From positions 61,401 to 125,400 of the forward strand of contig NZ_JBOHGB010000006.1 of NCBI RefSeq assembly GCF_050699935.1: a stretch of DNA of 64,000 nucleotides, in the 5' to 3' direction. The notes beneath the pieces were generated by a model. That model did not search any database and was not told the DNA's origin. It saw only the letters and a list, made by a program, of their open reading frames with translations. The position numbers and the translations under genes are program-made. Positions 8,744 through 18,800 of this stretch are shown piece after piece. Within the stretch, counting starts at the first letter, position 1; each line of letters begins with the position of its first letter. The stretch is from Actinophytocola sp050699935 (GTDB lineage: Bacteria; Actinomycetota; Actinomycetes; Mycobacteriales; Pseudonocardiaceae).

Positions 8744-9508
8744 ATGGAGACCGGCGTCGAACGCACCGAGGTCGTTCGCCCGACGGATGCGCGGCCGCGA
8801 GCGGTGCGGCTGCGCACGCTGGCCTGGTGGATGCTGGGCGTGACGGTGCTGCTCAACGTCCTGAGCATGGCCATCCCCGCCCTGATCGACCACCCGCTGA
8901 CGACCGAGCGCGGTGAGATCCGGGTCTACTTCGACGTCTTCTCCGAGGGCAACCTCCCGACGTGGTGGAGCGTGGCACTGTTGGTCCTCGCCGCGGTGAG
9001 TCACGCCGCGGCCGGCGCGCTCGCGGTCGCGTCGCGGTTCCGGGGCGCGTGGGCGTGGTTCGTCAGCGCGGCCGTGCTCGGCGCGCTGTCGCTGGACGAC
9101 CACACCTCGCTGCACGAGCGGCTGGAGCGGATCGGCCGGGACTGGGTGAGCTTCGAGCGCTTCCCCGGGTACTGGCTGGTGCCGGGGATCATCGTGGCCG
9201 CGGTCGTCGCGGTGGCACTCGGGCTGCTGGCGTGGCGCCTCACCGGCGTTCCCCGGTGGTGCATGATCGCCGGGCTGGTCCTGCTGCTCGGTTCCGCGAT
9301 AGGCATGGAGTTGGTGCAGGGCCTGCTGGTCGCGCGGGACGAGAGTGGCCCGATCTACGTACTCGTCATGCACGTCGAGGAACTGGGCGAGAACCTGGGC
9401 GTACTGCTGATGATCGCCGCCGCGGTCCGCTCGGTGACGATCACCAGCCACGACGGGCGGTTCGGCATCGCCTACGGCCGCGGGCCCGCCGAGCCGGACA
9501 CGCACTAA
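8744..9508 (+). CDS. Multi-pass membrane protein, unknown function
   Basis: 254 residues from the ATG at 8744 (preceded by GGGGGCGGC). Six or so hydrophobic helices; the loop LSLDDHTSLHERLERIG between helices 3 and 4 carries several acidic and His residues. A further acidic segment, MHVEELGENLG, precedes the last helix. No family recognised with confidence. It stands alone between a pseudogene and remnant DNA, both on the same strand. Confidence 0.7.
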   Translation: METGVERTEVVRPTDARPRAVRLRTLAWWMLGVTVLLNVLSMAIPALIDHPLTTERGEIRVYFDVFSEGNLPTWWSVALLVLAAVSHAAAGALAVASRFRGAWAWFVSAAVLGALSLDDHTSLHERLERIGRDWVSFERFPGYWLVPGIIVAAVVAVALGLLAWRLTGVPRWCMIAGLVLLLGSAIGMELVQGLLVARDESGPIYVLVMHVEELGENLGVLLMIAAAVRSVTITSHDGRFGIAYGRGPAEPDTH

Positions 9509-9845
9509 CCGCCGGTGATCGCGCCGATGGCGACCGTCAGGATGGCGGTGTCGTCGAGGAACGCACGGTGAACGAGACCGGCCGCGGCGTGTTGGGGAAG
9601 AGCAGGATCCGGTCCGGCAGCGCGGCGTCGTACTTCGCCCTCACGCCAGCACCATCGACATCCCCGACGAGACCTCGACCGTCACCGATCAGCTCGACTC
9701 GGTGTGCTTCGCCATGGATCGGCACCTCCTCCGCCCGCCGCCAGCTGCGCACCGAGCGGGACTACCGCGTGCTCTCCGAGGTCGGCATCCTGCCGGGGGC
9801 CTCGCTGACCGTGGTGCCGATGACCGGCGGAGGCGGCGGAGGGCG
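9509..9845. other. 337-bp gap with gene-like scraps, no intact gene
   Basis: No complete gene supported. The plus strand near the end reads LSEVGILPGASLTVVPM in one frame, faintly like a FeoA/SH3-type fold. The minus strand at 9537-9752 reads AKYDAALPDRILLFPNTPR, faintly like the C-terminus of a split-barrel flavin/F420 protein. Both are short and lack the rest of any domain, so this looks like degraded DNA next to the biosynthetic cluster. Confidence 0.4.
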
Positions 9846-12800
9846 CTAGCTCGCGGGCCGAACCAGTCGGGTCAGCAGGGCGCGCAGGTCGGCGTCCCAG
9901 GCGGCCACCGTCGCCGCGGTGAACAGGTCCGTGGAGTACTCCCAGAAGATCCGCGGCCCATCCGGGCCCGGCTCGACGCGCACGTACAACTCGGTGCGCG
10001 CCACTCCCGGCACCGCGACACCGCGCACCCGTGACTCGACGCCGTCGAGGTCGAGCCGCGGTGGCGGGGTGGTGACCACCGTGAACCGCACGGTGGGGAA
10101 CGGCCAGTCCTCGGGCGCAGGCACGAGCTCGGGCGCCACCACGGCGGCGACGTCGTCGAGCGGCAGGTCCTGGTGGTCCAGTGCCGCGTACAGGCCGGCG
10201 GAGAACGCCCGCACCTGTTCCGCCAGGCCGGACTCGCCCGGCCGGACCCGCACCAGCACCGCGTCACCGACCAGCCCCACCACGTCCTCGTGCTCCGGCC
10301 TGGTGCGGTTCGCGCTCGACGCCGCGAGCACGACCTCGGTCCGGCCGCACGCCCGCGCCAGCCATGCGGCGAAGGCCGTCGCGAGCACCGCGTACGGTGT
10401 GCCGCCCACCGCGGCGGCGACCTCCTCGACGCCATGGGCCAGGTCGGCCGGCAGCACCGACTCGTGCAGCGCACCGCGGCCGGACAACGCCCGGGGTCGC
10501 GGCCGGTCAGCCGGCAGCCGCGGCACGATGTCTACTTCGGACAGCTCGGTGCGCCAGAACCGCTCGAGCTCGGCCCGGCGCTGCGCCGTGGGCGCCCACC
10601 GCGCGTAGTCGGCGTGCGGCACCGCGGCCGGCAGGCCGGGCTCGCGACCCTCCCGCGCCGCGGCGTACAGCTCGGCGAGCTCGCGCCACACGATGCCCAT
10701 CGACACGCCGTCGCAGATCATGTGGTTCAGCACGACGACGAGCACCCACCGGTCCGGGCCCAGCCGCCCGAGCCGGATCCGGTGCAGCGGCGCGGTTCTC
10801 AGGTCGAACGGGGGCTCGACGACCTCCGCGCACCACGCGTCGGCGTCGCGCACCTCGTGGACGTCGAGCGGGACCGGGGCCGGCGCGAGGACCTCCTGCA
10901 CCAGCTCGCCGTCCCGCTCGGCGACCCGCATCCGCAGCGCGGCGTGCCGGTGCACGAGCGCCTCGACGGCCCGCCGCAGCGCCTCCGGGTCGAGGTCGCC
11001 GGTGAGGTCGACCCGGTGTGCCACGTTGTAGACGGCCGGGTTCGCCAGCGCGTGGTGGCGGCGCCACAGCCGGCGCTGCGTCGTGGTGAGTGGCGCCGTG
11101 TCGACCACGTCCCCGCCGTCGAGCAGTCCCGCAAGGCCGCGGATGGTGGGGTTGCGGAAGAACTCGGTCATCGACGGGGCTCGGCCGAGCCGCTCGCCGA
11201 CCCGGTTGAGCAACCGCACCACCGACAGCGAATGCCCGCCCAGCGCGAAGAACGACCGGTCCACCGGGACCGGGGAACGGCCGAGCTCGGCGCCCCACAG
11301 CTCGTGCAGCACTCGCTCGGTCGGTGTCGTGGGCTCGGCGCCTACCGGGTCCGCGTCGCTGCCGGGCTCGGGTAACCGGCGACGGTCGAGCTTGCCGTTC
11401 GGGGTGACCGGGAGCCGGTCCAGCGCCACCCACTGGTGCGGCACGAGATAGTGCGGCAGCTCGTCCCGTAGGCGCGATGCGAGCGCGTCGAGTGCTGTCC
11501 CGTTCGCCGGCACGACGTACGCGACCAGCTCGGGCTCGCCGGACGGACCGGACCGCGCGACGACCGCCGCGTCCCGCACGCCCGGCAGGTCGGCGAGCGC
11601 GCGCTCGGTCTCCCCCGGCTCGACCCGGAAACCCCGGATCTTGACCTGGTCGTCGCGCCGGCCGAGGAACTCGATCGTCCCGTCACCGCGCCACCGGCCG
11701 AGGTCGCCGGTGCGATAACGCCGGGCGCCGGGCCGGCTCGGGTCGACGACGAAGGCCGCCGCGGTCTCGGCGGCGCGGCCGAGGTAGCCGTCGGCCACCG
11801 CCGGCCCGCCGATGTGGATCTCACCCGTGGCGCCGACCGGCACCGGCTCGCCGCGCGGGTCGAGCAGCTCGACGGTGATCCCCGCGATCGGCGCGCCGAT
11901 GGGCGGGTTGTCCGCACGCGCCGGGTCGACCCGGTGGCTGGTCACGATGATCGAGCCCTCGGTGGGGCCGTACTGGTTGTACAGCAGGCAGTCCGGGTGC
12001 TCGGCGAAGAACCGGCGCACGGCCGGGGTGAGCACCATCGGCTCGCCCGCGGAGACGACCATCCGCAGGTCCGGCAGGCGCGGCCGGGACTCCAGCAGGT
12101 ACTTCAGCGGCGTGAACGGCATGAAGACGCGCTCCACGCGGTGCTCGCGGGCCACGGCGACGACGGCGGCCGGATCGTGGCGCGCCTCGTCGTCGATGAG
12201 TACGAGGCACGCGCCCGCGGCGAGCGTGCCGAAGATCTCCTGCACGCTCACGTCGAACGCCGGCGAGGTCCACTGCAGCGTCCTGTGTGGACCGCTCTGC
12301 GCGGCCTGCCAGCGGACCACGTTCGCCGGCCCGCGGTGCGGCACGAGGACGCCCTTGGGCCGGCCCGAGGAGCCGGACGTGTAGACGCAGTAGGCGAGGT
12401 CGGCCGGCCCGACCGGGACGGACGGGCGGGTCGCGGGCCCGTCCTCCGGCAGCGTGTCGACAGTCAGTAGCAGGGCGGCCGAGCTGTCGGCGAGCACCAG
12501 GTCCACGCGGGCTTGCGGCAGGGTGAGGTCGAGTGGCAGGTAGGCCGCGCCTGCCTTGAGCACGGCCAGCAGCGTGACGATCAGCTCGGGTCCGCGGTCC
12601 AGCCGCACGGCGACCAGGTCGCCACGGCTGATGCCGCGCGCGAGCAGCCCGTTGGCCAGCCGGTTCGCCCGCTCGTCCAACTCGCGGTAGGTCAGCTCGC
12701 CGTCCGTGCCGAGCACGGCCGTGGCGTCGGGCGTCCGGTCGACCTGGCTCTCGACGAGCTCGTGCAGGCACGGCGGCTCGGGCAGCGGATCTCCCTGCCA

Positions 12801-15800
12801 GCGCGCGAGGTCCGCACGTTCCTCGCCGGTGGCCGAGGTGAGTGTCGACAGCGGCACGGCCGGGTCGTCGACCGCGCGCCGCAGCGTCGCCTCGAAGTGG
12901 TCCAGCAGCCGCCGCACGGTCGCTGCGGTGAACAGGTCGGAGTCGTACTCGACGGAGATCCGCAGACCGCCGGTGTGCCGGGTGAGGTAGAGGGACAGGT
13001 CGAACGGTGCCCGATCGGCCGGCACGTCCAGGATCGCCGCGGCGACCTCGGGCGTGAAGTCCACGGTGGACTCGTTCTCGAACTCGACCATCACGTCGAA
13101 CAGCGGGTTGCGGACGGGGTCCCGCTCGGGGTTGAGGATCCCGACCAGCTCGTCGAACGGCACGCCCCGATGCTCGTAGGCGTCGGTCGTGGTGTCCCGG
13201 ACCCGGTGGGCGAGGCCGGTGAAGCTGGGGTCGCCGGACAGGTCCACGCGCAGCGGGACCGTGTCGAGGAACAGGCCGACCAGGTCGGCTGCTCGTGGCG
13301 GCCGGTTGCTGACCGCGGTGCCGAGCACGAGGTCGTCCTGCCCGCTGAACCGCCCGAGGACGGCGGCGACGGCACCCAGGATCGCCATGAAGAAGGTGAC
13401 GCCGTTGGCCTGGGTGAACGCCGCCAGCCGCTCGACCAGCTCGCCGTCCAGCTCGTGGCTGACCGCCCCACCGGCGCCGGAGCGGTTCGCCGGGCGCGGG
13501 CGGTCGGTCGGCAGGCGCAGCTCCGGGGCACCGGCGAGGTGCCCGCGCCAGAACTCGACGTCCTCGTCCGTCGCGTCCTGCTCGTCCAGGTCCGAAGTCG
13601 ACAGCGTCGGCAGTCCATCGGGCTCGCCGGGCCAGGACCGGTAGTACGCGGCGAGGTCACGTACGAGCACGGAGGTCGAGGAGGAGTCGAACACGATGTG
13701 GTGCGCGGACAGGAAGAGCAGGTGGTGCTCGGCGGAGATCCGGACGAGCCGGGCGGCGAGCAGTGGGCCTTGGCCGAGGTCGAACACCTCGGTGGTGCGC
13801 AGGGCTTCGCGAAGCGCCTCCTCCTCGGTCGACCCGTCCACCACTGGACAGTCCACGATGATCCGTGACAGCTCGACCCGGTACGGCTCGCCGCCGTCGT
13901 CGCGGAACACGCTGCGCAGCGCGGGTTGCCGGTCGACGACGCGCTGGAGCGCCGACTGGAGGGCGGCGGGGTTCAGCGGGCCGGTCAGCCGGATTGCCTT
14001 GGGCTCGTGGTAGATCGTCTGGTTCGGGTAGAGCCGGTCGAGGAACCAGATCCGCCGCTGCGCGGCCGTCAGACTTCGTCGCCCCTCGGCGAACCGGGTA
14101 CGCAGACCGTCCAATGTGGGCAGTGCGGCCAGCACCCGGTCGCCGGGCACGCCGAAGTCGACGAAACAGGCGATCTCGTCCGCCCCGGCGGCGAGCAGGC
14201 TCGTCACGACCTCGGCGCAGCCGTCCGCCGTGCCGATGAGCGCGCGGGAGTCGCAGTACCGGCGGTACGCCTGGCCCAGCAGGAACTCGACGTCGTCCTC
14301 CGGTGTCGACGCGAGGTCGATGTCCATCCCGAGGCTCGTGGTGACCTGGTCGAACAGCGAGAGCGACGACCGCAGGTAGGCACAGAACGGCGCGTACGCC
14401 TCCGCGCGCACCTGGTCGAGATCGTCACCGAGGTAGGTGTGCACGAGCACGACGACGTGGCCGGCGGCCGGGTCGAGCCCGTGCTCGGCGCGGGTGCGGC
14501 GGTACAGCGCGATGTTGGCGGCGAGCCGCTCGACGCTCTGGGTCATGAGGTTCGTGACCACACCGAGGTTCCGCGCGGCGGCGCGCCGGTAACTGTCGGG
14601 ATTTCCGACGACGGCGACGTACATCGGCGGCATGGCCTGTAGCGGCCGCGGGTGCGTGCGGATCTCGACCTGGTCGCCGGACCCCGAGGTGGCCGGCACG
14701 GACTCCCCGGCCCAGAGCCGCCGCACGGTGTCGAGTTGGGTGTACATGAGGTCGCGGTGCCGGCCGAAGTTGCCGGGTGCGAGCACGAAGTCCGTCGCGT
14801 GCCACCCGCTCGCGACACACAACCCGACCCGGCCGCCGGACAGGTTGTCCACGACGGACCACTCCTCCGCCACCCGGATCGGGTCGTGCAGGGGCAGTAC
14901 GACCGAGCCCGCGTGCAGTCGGACCCGAGTGGTCTGCGCGGCGAGCGCCGCGGCGAGCACGGAGGGATTGGGGAACAACGCACCGAACGAGTTGAAGTGG
15001 CGCTCGGGCAACCACACCGCCCGGAACCCATGCCGATCCGCGAACCGCGCGGCGGCGGTGATGAGCCCGTACTTGTCGGTCTCCTGCTCGTCGGGATAGT
15101 CCCCGAAGAAGTAGAGGCTGAAGTCCACCGCGCCAGCCCGCACCACGTCCGGCGCAGCCTCGACCGACTCGGCCGACGGTACGGGTGCCGGTGTGGGGAC
15201 GACCGGCCCGGTCGGCGCGGCGGACTCCGCGCTCGGCGCTGGGCTGGGCACTGGGGCGGTCGTGGTGTGGACACTCGGCGTGGCGGGTACCGAGTCGGCC
15301 GGAGGCGCCGCCGAGCCGACCGGCGCCGCCGCGGGCGCGGCCTCCGGCGCTCGGAATGCGGCCAGCTGCTCGGACATCAGGGCCGTGACGCGGTCGACCA
15401 GCTGCCCCGCGACGGCGAGCTGCTGCTCGACCACGGCTTGCAGCTCACCATCGCCGGACGCGGTGGTGACGGCCGGTGTCGTATCGACCGCACTCGACCG
15501 CCCGGCGGGTGCCACGTGCGGGGTCGGCGTGGCCGGCTCGGCAGTGACGGGTTCGGCCGCGGCGGTGGCCGGGTCTGGCGCGGTGTTCGGTGCGCGCTCA
15601 CTGAGCAGTGCCGCCAGCTTTCGTGGTGTGTCGGCGTCGCCGAAGAGCGTTCTGATCGGGATGCGGACGCCGAACGTCTCGGTCAGGTCGCGGGTCAGGT
15701 TCATCAGGGACAGGGAGTCGCCGCCCAGGTCTACGAACGTTCGGTCCGGGTCCACGGCCGTCACGTCGGTCCCCAGCAGGCGCGCCGTCCGGCGGCGGAC

Positions 15801-18800
15801 ATCCTCCAGGCGATCCGGGCCCCGGCCCGGTGCCTGGTCTGGCGCGGAGTCCCGAACACGGTCGGGCGTGCCGTCGGGCACGTCTGTGGGTGCCGACGGG
15901 AAGCGCTGTTTGCGGAACGGGTAGCCGGGCAGTGGGATGCGCCGGCCGGTCGTCGTCAGGGCGGTCCAGTCGATTGTCGTGCCGCGGCGGTACAGGGTGC
16001 CCAGCGCGGTGAGGAAGGTGTCGGCGTCCTGGGAGACGGTCGTCAGCCAGTGTGCGCCGGCCCGGCGGGCCAGCCTGGTCAGCGCCTCGCCAGGGCCAAC
16101 CTCCAGCACGTCCCGGCCGTCTACAGAGGACAGCACCAGGTCGAACCGGACGGGCGCGCGGGCTTGGCGACACAGGTAGTCACCGTCCGGCAGGTGGCCG
16201 GCCGGCAGCAGCCGGCCGTCGAGGCCGCTGACCATCGGCACGCGCAGCGGGCGCAACTCGACCGCTTCCGCCTGCCGGGCCAGCTCCGCCAGCGCGGGCT
16301 CCACCAGGGCCGAGTGGAACGCGTGGTCCACCTCCAGCCGCACGCAACCGATCCGCTCCTCGCCCGCCAGCCCCACCGCCCGCGACACCGCCTCCGCCGC
16401 ACCGCTCAGCACGTGCACGCCCGGCGCGTTCACCGCCGCGATCTCCGTGCCGCTGGCCGCCGCGAGCCGCTCGGCGACCGCCGCCTCCGCGTTGACGGCC
16501 ACCATCCCGCCCGCCACGGTCTGGCGCATCGCCTCTCCGCGTGCCGCCGTGAGCCGCAGTCCGTCCACAAGCGACAGAGCACCCGCCGCGTACAGCGCCG
16601 CGTACTCGCCGAGGCTGTGCCCCGCGACCACGGCCGGCTCGACCCCCACCGCGCGCCACAGCTCCGCCAGCGCGGCCTGGAACGCGAACAGCACCGGCTG
16701 CGGATCGTGCACCTCCCCACCACGCAGCTGCTCCAGCAGCCCGGGCCGCGCCCGCTCGCACTCGTCGAGCACCTCGCGCACCACCGGGAACTCCGTGTAC
16801 AGCCCACCGGCGAGCCCTGCCCGCACCCCGTCCTGTCCGGAGAACGCGAACACCAACGGCCCCACCGGCGGCAGGGGCTCCACGCCCGCATCCACGACCG
16901 CGTCCAGACCGTCGGCCAACTCGGCGGCCGACCGGCCGACCACGGCGAGCCGGCTCGCCAGATGCCGCCGGCCGGCGCCGAGCGTCGCCGCCACGTCGGC
17001 GGGGTCCAGGTGCGGGTTGGCCCGCAGGTGGTCGCGCAGCCGCCAGGCCAGCTCGCCCACCGACTCCTCGTCGGCCGCCGAGACCGGCACGAGCACGGCG
17101 CGGCCGTGGCCATCCCGGGGCGGTGCGGACGGTGGCTCCTCGAGGATCACGTGTGCGTTGGTCCCACCGACGCCGAGCGCGCTGACCCCGGCCCGCCGCG
17201 GATGCCCGTCGACCGTCCACTCGCGATGTTCCACGGCCAGGGTGAACGGGCTGCCGGCCAGACGCAGCACGGGGTTCGGCGTGCTCAGGTTGATGGTCGG
17301 CACCAGCGAGCGGTGCCCGAGCATGAGTGCGACCTTGATCAGCCCGGCCATGCCCGCGCAGCTGTCCAGATGCCCCACATTCGGCTTCACCGAGCCGAGT
17401 GCGCAGGAACCGGCCGGCACCCCGGCGAACGCCTCGCGGAGCGCGTCGAACTCCACCGGGTCGCCGAGTGGCGTGCCGGTGCCGTGCGCCTCGACATAGG
17501 AGATCGTCTCCGCCGGCACCCCGGCGCGGTGCAGCGCCTGGCGGATCACCCCGAGCTGGCCGGGCACACTGGGCGCGGTGAACCCCACCTTGCCGGTCCC
17601 GTCGTTGTTCACCGCCGAGCCCAGGATCACCGCGTGCACGGTGTCGCCGTCCGCGAGCGCCGCGTCGAGCGGTTTGAGCACGACCGCGGCCACCCCGTTG
17701 CCACCGACCGTGCCGTCGGCCGACGCGTCGAAGGCACGGCACCGGCCGGTCGGCGAGAGGATCGAGCCTTCGTGGTACCGGTAGCCCGCCTCCTGTGGGA
17801 CACGGACCGCGGCGGCCCCGGCCAGCGCCAGGTCGGCGTCGCCGGTCAGCACCGCCTGCGCCGCCAGGTGCACCGCGACGAGTGAGCTCGAGCAGGCGGT
17901 CCGCACCCCGATCGCCGGCCCGGTGAGCCCGAGCCGGTAGGCGACCCGGGACGCGAGGAAGTCCGGCTCGCTGCCGATCGTGGCCTGCAGCGCCGCGGGC
18001 CCGTCGACGAAACCGGGCCGGGCCGCGTCCTGATGGCCGTAGAGGTTCATGCCGCCGCCCGCGAACACGCCGATCCGCCGGCCGGGCCCGGCGTACCCGG
18101 CGTGCTCCAGCGCGTGGTGGCAGCACTGGAGGAACAGCCGGTGTGCCGGGTCGGTCAGCTCGGCTTCACGCGGGCTCACCCCGAAGTAGCTCGCGTCGAA
18201 CGCGTCGACGTCGTCGAGCACGCCGCCGACCGGCTGGAACGTGGGCGCGGCCGCGAGCTCGGCGGGCACGCCGGCCGCGGTGACCTCGCCGGAGGTGAAC
18301 CGCCGCACGCTGTCCACGCCGTCGCGGAGGTTCGCCCAGTACCCGTCGAGGGTGCTCGCGCCGGGAAAGCGCAGCGCCAACCCGATGATCGCGACCCGGC
18401 CGCCCGACGCGGGCGAGCCGGTGGGCTCGGCCGGGCCGGAGAGAAGGCCGGCCAGGTGGCCGGCGAGCGCGGTCACGGTCGGATACCGGAACATCGCCGT
18501 CGGCTCGATCTCCCGGTCCAGCTCGCGGGACAGCACGCCGCGAGCCCGCAGCAGGCCCACCGACGTCAGGCCCAGCTCGTAGAACGGCGTGTCGGCGTCG
18601 ACCTCGCGGCCGAGCACCGAACCGAGGATCTCCCGCACCTTCGCGACCAGCCCCCGCTCTCGCCCGGGCGCTCGCACTGGCATCGTCACCCGGGTGGCGG
18701 CGGCGCGCTCGCGGAGCGCGGCCCGCCGCACCTTTCCGCTGGGCGTGCGCGGGAACTCCCGCTCGGGCACGGCGACCACCCGGCAGCCGGAGAGCCGCAG

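Noticed and set aside
9537..9752. Possible small split-barrel flavin/F420 protein on the minus strand
   Set aside because: Only about 50 residues look protein-like, no cofactor motif is visible, and a competing frame reads equally well; kept only as a remnant note.
9700..9849. FeoA/SH3-like tail on the plus strand
   Set aside because: Too short, ends in a Gly run, and no DtxR or Feo partner lies upstream.
9846..10100. Thioesterase or reductase release domain at the megasynthase C-terminus
   Set aside because: No GxSxG or NAD(P) motif after the last C domain; the protein ends directly after the condensation fold.
14652..17885. Plus-strand open frame of 1077 codons inside the megasynthase
   Set aside because: Arg/Gly/Ala-rich composition without domains; it is the antisense image of KS/AT/linker coding DNA, whose minus frame carries clear catalytic motifs.
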